Source: Lineus longissimus (taxonomy: Eukaryota; Nemertea; Pilidiophora; Heteronemertea; Lineidae). From it: a stretch of 64,000 bases of DNA. The translations under genes and the position numbers were made by a program. The stretch covers positions 15,049,808 through 15,113,807 of the forward strand of contig NC_088315.1 in assembly GCF_910592395.1 (NCBI RefSeq). Reading direction: 5' to 3'. Below are positions 46,420 to 59,252 of the stretch, piece after piece. How positions within the stretch are numbered: the first letter of the stretch is position 1; the number at the start of each line of letters is the position of its first letter. The notes under the pieces are model-generated. The model made no database searches, had not been told where the DNA came from, and saw only the letters and a program-made list of their open reading frames with translations.

Positions 46420-47369
46420 GTAGGTCCAAGCAATTACAATTTCCCCAAAATGGCCAATTTACAGTACATTCGACCTCTGTGACCTTGAAAAGTAGGTCAA
46501 ATCAAAGAAGACCCGGGTGACACATTGAATGGTTGTTAGAATTAGATGTACCTATGATATAAAATTGGTGCCAATCGGGCAAGTCATTACTAGGAATAAT
46601 GGCATTTTGAAGAATTTAGGATTTGGCCCCCTCCCTGGAGGCCAAACGGCAAATCAGATCGCACCAAACTTCGGTACCTGAGATCACCTGACCAAGGGGT
46701 ACATGTGTACTTAATTTGTGATCAATAGTCATTGCAGTTAAGAAACGTGCCATAGTTACGGCCTGACAGCCAATTTACGCCATTTGACCTCTGTGACCTT
46801 GACAAGAAGGTCAAATTAAAAACCTGTGTGACATATACTGTATGGTGGTTAGATGTACCCATGATATCAAATTGGTGGCAATCGGGCAAGAAATTAAGGA
46901 ATAATCACATTTTTAAGGTTTTTGGATTTTGCCCCCTGGTGGTCAAGTGGTGAATCATATTGGACCAAACTTCGGTCCCTGAGATCACCTGACTAAGGGG
47001 TAAATGTGTACCAAATTTGGTATCAATAGTCATTGCAGTTTAGAAACGTGCCATCGTTACATCCTAACGGCCAATTTACACTATTTGACCTCTGTGACCT
47101 TGAAAAGGAGGTCAAATCAAAAACCCGGAGGATATATGATGCACCTTTGCTAGTAGTACCTACCATAATTTTTTCAAAATTTCCCGACTACTATTAAGGG
47201 AGATATTGCATATTTTAACTTTTAACGTTTGGCCCCCTGGTGGCCAAACCATGACACGAATCGGACCGAAACTTGGTCTCCAAGGTGTCATTACATAAGG
47301 GTACATGTCTACCAAGTTTCAACTCAATAGCTCTAACAGTTACGAAACGTGCCCTGCTAACGGACGACG

Positions 47370-47413
<44 letters not shown>

Positions 47414-47465
47414 ACGACGGACGCCACGGTATGGGATAAGCTCACCTCTGCTAAGAGGTGAGCTA
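46420..47465 (+). repeat. Repeat family R1, long copy with three internal tandem units
   Basis: tttgacctctgtgacctt occurs at about 46469, 46788 and 47085, each followed by (g)aaggtcaaat and, about 150 bp later, tcggt.cctgagatcacctga. Units are about 300-320 bp. The copy ends in a (cga)n array (47361-47422) and a perfect hairpin agctcacctct-gcta-agaggtgagct (47439-47464). Confidence 0.85.
47361..47422 (+). repeat. CGA/GAC trinucleotide microsatellite
   Basis: About 20 units of gac/acg, part of the R1 repeat end. Open frames of poly-Arg or poly-Asp here are artefacts of the array. Confidence 0.95.
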
Positions 47466-48107
47466 ACTAGGACACGGTGTCGGCAAGAAGAGATTGCTTT
47501 GATCTGACCAGACTGCTTTTTTTATAAAAACAAAACATGACATTACTGAGTAATCTGGTGAGCATTCAGGACACGTGTGCTTTTAATTTGGTGCGGCTGC
47601 AGCATCTGTTACAGACCAAAGGTAAACAGTAACTCCAAATGTCTAACCTATCATATAAGTTGATAGCGAGTGATAGATTGCAGTGAGAGAACGTATTTTT
47701 AGTTCAACCTTCTTGTTGCTAAGACATGTGCCTGTTGTTGAGAAAGCACAGTCTGCACGCCATTTCATAGAAGCCAGTCGCCATGTTTAGATGGCCTCTC
47801 TGCAGCCGCTTATGTCTTGCTTATGCAGCAGCCCTCGATGACAAAGAAGAGGCTAAAGGATACATTTATTTGTGTTTTATGGATACGGCAAACCGGTGGG
47901 TCTACAGTGTACAACTTTTGTTAGTAATCATGAAGTTGCTGCCAGCTAACATGTAAGTTCAGACATAAAACCTTTTATTCTATGTATTAAACCCCTTGGA
48001 AGATTTGAAATAGTGCACTTCCACCATAAATCTGAACATCAAAGATCGGCTTCGATCGAATTTAATGACTTGATGAATTATTTGGCCATCTAGCTCTCCC
48101 ACTTGGA

Positions 48108-48885
48108 TCGAAGGCCCTACGGTTTTTTTAAAGTCAAATCTAGGGTGATTTCACGGACAGCCATGTTGAAATCGTCGTTCTCGGCAGTTATTATTACGTT
48201 TACTGTAGGTGTTGCGGTGGGAATCAGTTTGATGATCAGGGCTGAGTTGTTCAAAGCAACCTTAACTTTACGGAGACGTCAAGTCTTAATGTGACTGAAA
48301 ATGTTAATTGGTTCAACTGAAAGAAATAACGTCCTCTTCAAGGATTCTTCAAGGATACTTGACGTAACCGTTAGAGATAACGTGACTTTTGTGCTTTTGA
48401 ACAACTGGGCCCAGACGCCTATATCATAAAGATTTTCAATGAGGTCCCATTATGGTACTTTAATGGATGCCACGTCATTAGATACTTTCATATAGCGTTA
48501 TTATCTTGTCATTCCATTAACTTTAGCCCTTGGAATCTAAGGTGTACCATTATGAAAATGCATAAATCTGTTCAAACGCGGGTGCGCCTACGGTTTTTTT
48601 AAAGTCAAATCTATAGAGTGTTTTTACGGACAGCCATGTCAAAATCGTCATTCCTTTGTTTTCGGCAGTTGTTATTTCGTTTACTGTAGGCGTTGCGGCG
48701 GGAATCAGTTTGATATCAGGCGCCTATATCATAAAGATTTTTAATGAGGTTCCATTATGGTACTTGGATGCCACGTCATATATAGCGTCTTTATCTTGTC
48801 ATTCCATTAACTTTAGCTCTTCGAATCTAAGGTGTACCTTTATGATAATGCATAAACTCTGTTCAAACGCGGGTTGGGATTTTGT
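48108..48885 (+). repeat. Tandem duplication of about 300 bp, one unit carrying a MITE
   Basis: Unit 1 (48108-48588) and unit 2 (48589-48885) share ctacggtttttttaaagtcaaatct, cggacagccatgt, cgtttactgtaggtgttgcgg and cattccattaactttagc in order. Unit 1 is longer because of the insert at 48240-48411. Confidence 0.9.
48240..48411. mobile_element. 172-bp Harbinger-type MITE
   Basis: Ends ggctgagttgttcaaag and cttttgaacaactgggcc are inverted repeats (two mismatches), flanked by CAG at 48237-48239 and 48412-48414. Unit 2 of the surrounding duplication reads atcaggcgcc with a single CAG, the empty site. The terminal ggcccagtt and the CAG/CTG target match the Harbinger at 38971-43065. Confidence 0.85.
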
Positions 48886-51202
48886 GCTTGTATCATGATT
48901 AGCGGATCCGGATGTAGGAAAACGAATGAACTATTCAATGTTGGTAACATGCAACAGCTTGATAGCATGATTCGTTATTTATGAAATTGATGGCGCTATA
49001 TGGGTGAAGGCAAGTAGCAAGCGTATTGATACTATACATGTACCCGTCTACCACGTCACTTAGCCGTGAAATTACAACCCTCGGTTAGTTTTAACCGAAG
49101 CAACCGATATATGAAAAATCTCAGTGCGACAGAATTTTGGTGACAGACATTTTGATACATAGTGGTGAACTCTGTATCAAAACGATATTCTGCTTTTAGT
49201 CCTGTCTGAGATTACGGATAGCAAGGCACCGACGGCTATGGCTCATTTGTATGCCTATGCGATGACGTAGCGTCCGTCGTATTCGTCATTAAACTCCGTA
49301 CACATGTACCCTTGGGCCCAGGGGCGATTCACACCAAATTTCGTTCAAAAATTATTCTTGGTTTGGCCAAATATAAAACATGAAATAGGATCCGTGATTT
49401 TGGTCGGATTTTCATGAAAATGTTTGGGTAGGTACTCCTAGCAAGGATACATCAACAGTGATCTCCACAGGGTTTTCTCAAGGTAGGGTGATAACCTTGA
49501 TTTTCATGACGTTTTACCAGTGTGCAACACAAGGTAGGGTGGCCAGCAATTTGAGGTAGGGTGGTTAAGTAAGCTGAGACCGACAGAGGGCCGAGATGGA
49601 TGCATGCCCAAGTCACAAGTAAAAGAAATATTGTACAGCTATGAATAGAAGATATGTTGCAGGTGGGTTGTTTGCTCTTGGGAAAAGAGCACTGAATAAT
49701 AGAAGTACATTTTTCAATTTTTTCACAGCTTTTTGATGGCAATACATTTTTGGGGGTTTTCTCTGTGTACTCCCCTCCCCGGCCCTGCCCTGGCCACTTT
49801 GATCGGATGATTGTTGTGTGTTAAGATACCTCTATTCCTCATCTGGTGGACATTGACTGGAGATGGCACGACAATCGCTACTGGTTAAAAAATGATTCTT
49901 TTCTCTTATCAGCGTATGTGGTACAACTGTGGGTGTGGTAGCATTTTATGGCCTATCCCATATGCTCCTGTGTTGCAAAGGGTTAATTGAGAAAATTAAT
50001 GTATTATGGCAATGCAGAGGCCTTGCTCAACTTGAGCCAACTAGGACACTCTTGATGACAACCACGTGTCGAACCCAGAACAGTTTATTCATTTGAGGTC
50101 AAACGTGACACCTTATCTATCTCTGCCGCGTGTCTGGGAGATTGGAATGTTTATGTTACAGGGAATAGGCATGTAGTAGCAAGCATAGCAGAGTCTGGCA
50201 ATGCATGCTGCCTCCAAAAATGGGTATGTATGTACAGGGCTTCTGAAGTTTAAGTACTGACAATGTTCAGTGTGTACATTATTAGTATAGGTATGGGTTT
50301 AACTTCAGAAGCAGCATCATCAAACCATCCATATGGGAACAAATGGCAACAGCGTATAGAAATTACATTTATTGACCTGTGGAAAAGATTAGGAAAGGCA
50401 GGGACATATATTTATTTTCCCAAACGCACATGGTGAGGCCTGAATGACTTGACCTTACCAAATTGAACAAAAAAATCAATACTAAAAGAATTTCAGTACA
50501 TTTACCTCCTTTATTTTTTTAAATCAGAGCTCAATTCCATTAAGAAATAAAGACTTTTAAAAAAGACATTGTCTTCATTAATTTCAGATTCCTATGCAAC
50601 AGTCAGGAGATCATCATGAGTTACATCTTTTTTTCCTTATGAAGTGTTGGTACCAGTAAGTTGAATATAGATTAGGCCCATATCTCAATTGGGCAGGGGG
50701 CAAACCCTCCCTCAAAATCAAGGTTACGGAAAAAAACACCCCAAATTTTCATGCAGACTGGCTATTCACAACCAATGCTTCAGCAACATGGGACCAATGA
50801 CAAGAAGCCACATTGCACATGACTTCCAAATATGACAATTTATGTTAATCGTCTTGTTAATACACCAACAGAGACCAAAAGAACCCCCCTCCCCTTGACC
50901 ACAAAGAAAATGATGGGCTAGTTCAACATATCCAGCTCATCAACATCCACCGTGGCAACGATTCCAGAGTAGGAGGTTCTTTTCTGACAAAACCTCGTAA
51001 GCAGAGGCATTCCAAAACTTAGAAACATAATATCAGTACACTATAATAATATACATATACAATGAAATATTTGGTGATTAAAGATACATTTTGTAAAGAA
51101 ATATAATGCATGTTTCAAAAATCCAAAGTCAGGGTACAGATCACCACCTCATGTGACCCGACTGGACATAAGGAGAGCCAAGGGGACCCTAATCAGGCAC
51201 TT
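48886..51202. other. No gene seen
   Basis: AT-rich with scattered short repeats; aaggtagggtgg words recur three times at about 49485-49565. No supported exon. Confidence 0.4.
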
Positions 51203-51845
51203 AAAAGGGGCTGAAATTCAATCATGAATAATTCAAATGTGATGTTCATGGACTGGAGGGAGATGGGGGAGGGGCTTACACCGAAGACATATTCGAACAT
51301 CTTCCGGTAAGTCAGATTCAAACATGAGGAACCTACAATGTGATATATCATTCATGATTCATGTACATTATATCATCATTCTCCTAAAAATGGATGGCCC
51401 AGTAAGCAAGTTACAGCTTCAATATGAAATAAATCGTTCAATGATATGCTTCAACTGGTTCTTTTCAAATGGTAGCAGTATCATTCCGTGGGTAAATACA
51501 TAAGTTTATAAATGCCTTAGCAAAAGGGGCTGAACTTCAATCATGAATAATTCAAATGTGATGTTCATGGACTGGAGGGAGATGGGGGAGGGGCTTACAC
51601 CGAAGACATATTCGAACATCTTCCGGTAAGTCAGATTCAAACATGAGGAACCTACAATGTGATATATCATTCATGATTCATGTACATTATATCATCATTC
51701 TCCTAAAAATGGATGGCCCAGTAAGCAAGTTACAGCTTCAATATGAAATAAATCGTTCAATGATATGCTTCAACTGGTTCTTTTCAAATGGTAGCAGTAT
51801 CATTCCGTGGGTAAATACATAAGTTTATAAATGCCTTAGCAAAAG
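51203..51845 (+). repeat. Recent 319-bp tandem duplication
   Basis: 51203-51521 and 51522-51845 are almost identical (one difference noticed: gaaattcaa vs gaacttcaa). Each contains a near-palindromic atcattcatgattcatg. Either a very young duplication or an assembly error. Confidence 0.95.
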
Positions 51846-52329
51846 TGTAAGACGACTCACTTCAAAAACATGCCAAAGTTTTAAAAATTGTAAGAGAAAA
51901 TAAATTTCAGAGCAAAAAAGACTTACCGATATCATTGCTTTTCCGATAAAGTCACATAGAACTCGATGGCTCCCACAATCGATAGAAATATCAAGTTATA
52001 ACTCACACAACGTAGTGAGTGTAATGGTTACGTATGTGTATAAAGTGTAAACAAAATTCATATATCCATCATGTCCATCGAATCTGAAAAAATTTGTGCA
52101 GACCCATGACAATTCTGGTTCCGGTACAGTTTGTCGGATTCCATACGGGCCGCGCTTGCCGATCCTGCTTTCACGACGCACCGCAACCACAGTTACCATG
52201 ATTCCCATTGTTTCCTTCCTCGTGACGCAATTATTTCATGACGTCATGAGCCATTGACAATTCACGCAAGTAGATTTATTCACACCGGCGCCACTGTCCT
52301 GAAGTGCGGGTGTGGGACATCATGTATCT

Positions 52330-52870
52330 AAAAATCGTCTGCTAGAACCTACAGGACAACAACGTCGGCGGAGACAGTAATTGTGACATTTCATTGCAGA
52401 CGAAGTAAACGTCCTCTTCTTCTCGATTTACGTACTTTACTTCAAAAAAGTCAGTTTTAACACTACTGCACAAATATAGAGTGGTCATAATGTTCCATTT
52501 GGATAGAGATTTGACGGACTCATTTGGAAATTCATTCCAACCATGCAACTGTTTCAGAAATGAGAAAAAGCTCCTGGGTGTCATGACATGCATGGTGTGT
52601 CTTGCCTCTGCATTTTTGTACTCAGGCATGTCAGAGGGTTTTCAATTTTCATATCATTGAAGAAATAATTCAGTCCAATCTACAAGTATATCAATCACAT
52701 CATTTATTTAAAAATCGTCTGCTAGGACATACAGGAGAACGTCGGTGGAGACAGTTGTGACATTTCAATTTTCATTGCATAGAGATTTGACGGACTGATT
52801 TGGAAATTCATTCCAACCATGCAACTGTTTCAGAAATGAGAAAAAGCTCCTGGGTGTCATGACATGCATT
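52330..52870 (+). repeat. Duplicated segment with an internal deletion
   Basis: aaatcgtctgctag ... gacatgcat at 52330-52595 recurs at about 52710-52870, the second lacking roughly 100 bp between cattgca and gatttgacgg. The last 85 bp are nearly identical. Confidence 0.85.
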
Positions 52871-52994
52871 CAATCATTATTTCACCACAAATAGCTGCTT
52901 CTTCCAGCAGATATGAGACAGCTACCGGGGCGGGGACTATTTCTTTATGGGGCCTTATTGTTCAGCGTCTCCAAGGAATTCTATTTTTAGAGTC

Positions 52995-53160
52995 CAATGG
53001 GGGGGGGGGGTTGGGGGGGGGCCTTCCCCCCAATGTACTGACTAAAACCTGTCACTTTCATAGAACGGGGGAGGGGGTTTGGGGGACTCATCCCCCAATG
53101 TACTGGCTATATATGTCAGAAGGACGAGGGTTTGGGGGGCTTCCCCATGTCAAACAGTTG
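52995..53160 (+). repeat. G-rich short tandem repeats
   Basis: Three units of roughly 60 bp, each with a long G run, ttggggg(g)ctt(c)cccc and caatgtactg. Potential G-quadruplex on plus. Confidence 0.8.
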
Positions 53161-54034
53161 TGTGAGTTCACCAGAGATTGCTCTTTACATATTAAATGGC
53201 TGTGAACAATCAAATTGTGCTGAAAAGTGAAATAATCCTCACACTTCGTCCAACATCTAATCATCTGTACTAGAACAGAGCAGTATAGGCCTATATGCAT
53301 ATGTACCATTATCTACACTTGCCAAGCCTACTGCATAGATACCATAGCCAGGAATGTTATTTTATGACCGGAGTTAAAAAAAACATGACAACTTAATTTG
53401 ATGGAACATAAACATAGCCTTGGAGTTGAATCTGACCCCAAAAGGAAGAGGTGAGCTGTCAGGTTGGGATATTGTGGCATCCATCACAATTACTGTGGAT
53501 GCGAAATCAAGCAGACTGTGAGTGGCATATCTGCTGCAAGCAGGTCAGACTCTAATTAGGACACGCTCAATATAGCCATAAACTATTTCCGGGTTGGAGG
53601 CATTAACATAGAGCAGGTTTGAGATATTCATGCTGGGAGATGGAATTGGATGCAGTTAGAACATGCGGCTAATTAAGATGAAAGGGATCTCTTTGGTCTT
53701 TTTTAAATCAGCATCCCGAGACTGAGAGTATTCAACCTTTTTCTCACCTTTTGCTTTCTAGTGAATATATATCATGTATTTTGATAAATTATGCTGTTCA
53801 CTTTCATCTTAATGCATCAAATTAAACTTTGAACTCACCAATTCTGATATCTGGTGTCCTCTGAGGTCAGACACTTTACTGCTGCATAAATCTCTATTAT
53901 TCCTCTTGTGCTTGAATTATAGGCATATTCGTTAATCCACTATTAATCACTGTTTAAGTTTTTGAAAATAATCCACAGCATCACAATCCTAGTTCGTACC
54001 ATATCACATCCTGTACATGTACCATATAATGTTA
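53161..54034. other. No gene seen; 3' flank of CXC gene copy B
   Basis: The left limit of copy B cannot be placed because copy A begins at the window edge. AT-rich; no supported exon. Confidence 0.4.
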
Positions 54035-54751
54035 TTAAGAATCAGAGTCATAATCCGTGTCCTCTAATATATTGTATGCATCAACTAGATTTGATTCTGT
54101 AGGTAAAGGGAGGCAATCAGTTCCATCATCATTGTCATTATCGTCAAAGAAATCAGCAAAATCAGCATACACTTCACCAGAACATTCTTCGTCAGATGAC
54201 GAGTCGCTATAATTCTCCTCATCATCACAATTGTCATTATTTGGAGATTGTCCAGCTACAGCAACATGTATCGTAGGGACAGGCCTACGGTCTTTACATT
54301 TAGGACAATGACCATTGTTATTGTGTGGATTGTCACACTGCCCTTTGCATTTGCAGCTATTGTTGCATTGTTTACACGCCTTAGAACCGTTTTTGCAGCC
54401 TTTCCCATCCATGGAGCATCCTGTTGAACAGGAACATTTGTTACCAGGAGATGATCTTTTCTTCCTCAATTCTTTCCTCTTTTGTTCCACATTTTTATCC
54501 CAAATGATGGCTGTGATATTGTCTTTCTTTGACCATCCATAATCTTCAACATCTATGTGACGTTCAGAGATCCCTGACATGTCCAGCGCCAATTTGGCTA
54601 TGTATGTTCCTCGAGAACAATGCAATTTCAGGGCAGTATCAGAAGGAAGAATGTTCTGCTGCAACTTAGCAGAGCCATGGTGACTGAAATAGCATACACG
54701 TCTTGTCAGTTCAGCCCAGTGTAACGTACAGGCGTGAACCGCCCCGAGCCG
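54035..54751 (-). CDS. CXC-domain (tesmin/TSO1-like) protein, copy B
   Basis: Open for 239 codons on minus from 54751 (TGA at 54752-54754) to TGA 54035-54037. The N-terminal part reads TLHWAELTRRVCYFSHHG and LPSDTALKLHCSRGTY, the middle DYGWSKKD..., then a lysine/arginine stretch (KRKELRKKRSS), the CXC cluster (about 15 Cys within 55 residues) and an acidic tail ending DTDYDSDS. The order (LPxxxALxLHxxR, DYGW, CXC) resembles a class of uncharacterised invertebrate proteins I recall from memory, not from a search. No in-frame Met lies near the start, so an upstream exon is expected (acceptor candidate ctatttcag at about 54684, or further upstream). Role unknown; DNA binding is possible. Confidence 0.6.
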   Translation of the reverse strand, partial: RLGAVHACTLHWAELTRRVCYFSHHGSAKLQQNILPSDTALKLHCSRGTYIAKLALDMSGISERHIDVEDYGWSKKDNITAIIWDKNVEQKRKELRKKRSSPGNKCSCSTGCSMDGKGCKNGSKACKQCNNSCKCKGQCDNPHNNNGHCPKCKDRRPVPTIHVAVAGQSPNNDNCDDEENYSDSSSDEECSGEVYADFADFFDDNDNDDGTDCLPLPTESNLVDAYNILEDTDYDSDS

Positions 54752-55741
54752 TCACGTTTGGAGGGGGAAATGTCCACGGCCTCCCAGAGGTCAGATGCTC
54801 GACCGTCTGTCCTAGAGATCCTTCCCCTATATATGTTTATGGCAAGGTCATCCGACCACGAAGATAATAACGCTTTTTTGGACTTACCCTTGATCTTTAT
54901 TTTGGAAGATGTACAAAACTCGAGAGGTCTTCTTAAACGGCGTTGGTATGTTTTCCCTTTTTAGCCCTGATGTTCTTCCTGGCCTAGCTCTCTCTCCCAG
55001 ATGGGCGCCCTGTGGTCTGGTTTATATTTTGGCCCTATAAGGGCCAGCCAATGATAGCCGGTCACATGATGTTTCTAGTTTTGGGAGGCTCGCGGCAGGA
55101 TGCCCGAATTCCACGAACAATCCACCATGTTAACTATAGTTACCCCGGCGGACTATAAGGGAACCAGTACATCCCCACAGCTACATAAAAACATTGTCCC
55201 AATGTTAAAGAGGAAAATTCAACCGGCAGGTAATTAATCAATTGGGTGGTCCATGGGCAATACCGATGTATGCTAATTTTTGTATAATGTACATTTTAAG
55301 AGGTATTTACCGAATCGTCATGGCTTTGTTTGACCAAACGTTCCCAGACTTGCAGGACCTCCATCTGTTTATTGTTACATATATTTATAATTTACTTAGG
55401 AATGTTGTTGAATGACCAGAGAGAGAACAATTTCAATATAACCCGGAATTAAATTTTTGCATCAGGGCAGCATAGTATCCACAACCGATTCGTTCCAATA
55501 GGCCAATAACTTTCCAGCAAAACCGCTGCGAAACTTGCCCACCTCATATCTCACCACTAATCACCGTTTGGTGAGCTATAAAACACAAAAGTTCCTCAAA
55601 AAATAAGCCAGGGCCGACATGCTCACAAAGGGAGTCATGTCTAGTAGCCTGACTCTGGTTTTTTAAATTGTACTAGCTCAGTCACCTGTCAATGGAAGGA
55701 ACGTCATAAATCTTCTGCCGCCCTGCTACCTGAAGTTGTGG

Positions 55742-55766
55742 TATAAAAACCGGTTCTTCCGAGAGC
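55742..55766 (+). promoter_or_regulatory. TATA box, copy B
   Basis: TATAAAA at 55742-55748 is only 25 nt before the ATG at 55767. Transcription from a normal distance (about 30 nt) would begin at or just past this ATG, so either the leader is almost absent or a downstream ATG (56514) is used. Confidence 0.5.
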
Positions 55767-58467
55767 ATGCAGATACCCAGGGAACTTCCAGCCGACAAGA
55801 TCACAACGGAGACTATCAATTTCCAATCCCATTTTAATTTACCGATCTTGTCCTTTCAAGGTAAGTTACTTAACACTTCCCTACTCATATTTCGACTATT
55901 CTTCCGATTTAAAATACTCGATTTATAGAAGACCTCCCTAAAATACCTTTTTTATACAATTTATATACAATTTTTTTATGAACATTCATGCATTAACTGA
56001 AAGGTTTTATCTTAACTTCTATGCCGCGTGCATCACTTTGCAATTTCCATTACCTCTCCATTCAAATATAATCTGAAGTGAATCAGGAACGTACTTTCCT
56101 GCCTGTCCGTAAGGTTGTACTAAAATAAATATGTAAATATGTCCAAGTTTTACGATCAAGTCCATCGCCCAAATAGTGTCATGTCCTTTTCATACTTAGT
56201 TCATAAAAGACGCAAGAACGTAAAATGTATCGTTAATCGACGTTATCGATCGTTTCTCGATTTGATTCCGATCTGCAACGTATAATTGAGTTGACTCCGA
56301 TCGTTATGTGTACCGCTGCTCTCGATTCTGATGATTCCTTCCTCGTATAGTCGTTCAAGTTGCAGGCCGTATCATTGTCTTCTAAGTAGTAATCATATAC
56401 AGTATATATATATATATAGTGCATAACATAACGTGATACCCTTTTCACATAACCGCAATTTCAAAAATCGAAATCATTTGTTCATACTAATAACTCAACT
56501 TTCAGCACCCACTATGAATAATATGAGCGCCGACCTGTCCGCTGACGTTGAAGGCCAAATTCCCTTCTCACCAAAGGTATATATTAACTGTAGCAGGAGG
56601 TCTGCTACTTACTCTGCCTGTGGATTGCACCTTATTTGTTTGCCTTCCTTTTGTTTTTGTTCAAAAAGGACAAAACGCTTCAATTAAACGCTCCCCTCGA
56701 CTAAATCTAAGAGTCATGGCCCCATGACTAATTTGATGATAAAGACAGAGTGTGGGACAATTGTTTTCTTTTTTGCCTGGCACCACGACGCTGGGAGTGA
56801 AATTTCAGTCGATAACGTCATGATGGCAGGATAACCTTGAGTACCATTACTAACCAGCTGCGGGTCTGTTTTAGTTAGGTTTTTTTTTCTGGATCGCAAC
56901 GATGACTAGACAAATGGGAAAATAATTTTGACTAATTACAGCTGGTTGTCTGGTTTGTTTATGTTCGACCACAAGTTATCAATGTAAACAATTGGTTCGA
57001 ACAACAACCATAAGTGACCACGGTTAAGATTTCAAGTCGAGAAGCCCATTTCACGGTGTTTTGACTGTTGGAACCTTCAACGTTGTTACAATATGAAATA
57101 TGGAAGAACAAAAATTATTCGCTGAACATATTAATCTTTACGAAAAATCGTATTTGTTACCATAATGAATCGTTTTCTCCACCTGAAAAAACAGTAACCG
57201 TTTGTGGAGGAACACAATATAAAATTCATACACTAACCGTACCCATCATAAAGCTGGAATCACGACAACCAACATTCATAACACCAGTTGCACAATTTGT
57301 GTTTAATACGAAAAAGGATGGTAATTAATAGCCTAGGTTCCATTCGCCCTATTGTTGATTTGTTAATATAAACTATATTAACGCTAACCTTATTGATAAC
57401 CGTGGCATGCCATATTCTAACTAGGTACTAACCCAAGAGTGTAACGAATTGATGCCGCATGTCTAATGAGCACGTCAGAATGATGTTGTAAAACCGCCCA
57501 TCAGAAATAGGTAAGAGATGCTGACGTTTGCTAAGTGAAGATGTTAAACAACTAATTACCCATTAATAGTTGAGTTATGAGCATAGTAATGTAGCGTTAT
57601 CTTGGCATGGCATGATACACTGGTTAAGGTAGACTTGTTATAGCTGTTGGCGAAGGTGTACCTGTAGGAATCTGACGTAGAGCCGGAACCAGCCTATATA
57701 CAACTGTTTAGGGTGTGAATTATGTTAAACATCACGGTACCTGGGAAATAGGAGGCGGACGTGGTGACTTCAACTTCTCATGTGAATCATGAGGTTATTA
57801 TTTGTTTTTTAAATTAGTGAAATGGTGATAACTATTTATGAAGGAATAATGCATTTAATGAAACAAGAACAATAAAAATTGAAGAATAGGTAACTTAAGA
57901 TTGTTTATGGACGACCTTTCCCCTTTTTTTTAGAGAATTGTAATGTTTGGCCTTGTGTTTCAGGTCAAACTTGAGCCATGGGAAGCTGCTGTATTGCCGC
58001 CTAGCCTAAAGTGGCTAAGTACAGCAGCGGTGGTTACAACCCACCTATACAGTCTGGCGGAAGTCGCTTGTGGCATGTGCCCAGCCGCATGTCACCGCTC
58101 AAAAAAGGAGTGTCGGGCGAACCGCCGGGTCATGGAGCGGATGACACGGGCCGTAGAGGTACACAGACACCTCTGGAACGACGCCCCCTACGCTCCTACT
58201 GCACTCGTGCGGATGTTCGCCGAACACCCTAGGCGCGGGGGTGCAATACCAACAATGAGAAGGAGGGGCAGCTTCCAGACCTATATGAGGCGGTGGATAG
58301 CCGCCTATCGTTGTGCGGGGTGCCTGGACGTTAGGCCTCACGTGCTCAACCTGCACGGAAATACAGGCGCCCGCAAGGACTGGCCGGGGGGGGGGCGGAA
58401 CAGATCTATGAACAGGATCATCACGAGCTACCCCCGAGGCCGTTTTTCCCAGGTCCCAAAGATTTAG
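55767..58467 (+). CDS. Unrecognised multi-exon protein, copy B (222 aa, shorter)
   Basis: Exons 55767-55860, 56506-56576 and 57964-58467 join in phase (669 nt, 222 aa plus stop). The first two exons match copy A closely. In exon 3 the poly-G tract reads gg-actggcc-10 G instead of 8 G, an 11-nt difference that shifts the frame, and the new frame ends at TAG, the last three bases before the donor (tag/gtaggt). So the copies differ in their C-terminal parts: A ends IYEQDHHELPPRPFFPG then continues into exon 4; B ends IITSYPRGRFSQVPKI. Not recognised as a known family. Confidence 0.5.
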
Positions 58468-59252
58468 GTAGGTTTGGCCATTACCTGTTGAATTTATTGC
58501 AATACACTCGGACACATGGAATAACTTTACCTATGAATGGAGAGATACTAGTTATTGGTACTTCAAATTAATGCACCGGTTATCCAGGTAATGAGGCTGG
58601 TATTTATATTCATTTATGCCAACGAGGCGAAAATGTTAATATACATTATGATTGGCGTTAACGATGTTCCAGCCGCGCACCATGCGGTGCTACCGCGGTT
58701 AACTTAGGTACTACTGATAAAATGTAGGTTTGGTGGGTCAAGTCCGTTTTACGCCACGATTTTAGCTAAGCTACATATACTAGTTAAACAATATATTGGT
58801 TTGTCATTACACTTACGGAATGGGTAACCCTCGGTACGCTGAGGTGTAACTCTGTTTGATTTTGACAAGCAATTACAGGCGAGACAGTCGTCATTCTAGG
58901 AAACACAGATTACCAACATTTTTTAAGGTGTTGTTTGAATTCTTAGTGTTCTAAAGTTGGGTGACATTTTTATATGATAAACAGTTATTTGTTTTTGAAA
59001 CCCATATGCAAAACATTGTTTATGTCTTTATTATTTTTATAGGTCGTCGATTCGGGGCAGAGGAATACGCAGGACTCCGCAAGGAGGCGCGGTCCCGGGC
59101 GGCGTCGTTTTGCGTCGCCGTACCGTGGTACCGTGTCTACCGATCTGAGGCACTGAAGTACGCGGAACTCTGTGAGGAGGCGCGGTCTCGGGAGGCGACG
59201 CTTTGCGTCGCACTACCGCGGTGCCGTGACCTTGACATGAGGGGTCACCTAC

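Noticed and set aside
47215-47461. Arg-rich or Asp-rich proteins over the CGA array
   Set aside because: Translation of a trinucleotide microsatellite.
51996-52208. Possible minus-strand first exon (70 aa) downstream of a TGACGTCA site at about 52240
   Set aside because: No donor follows in a usable phase, and coding potential is weak.
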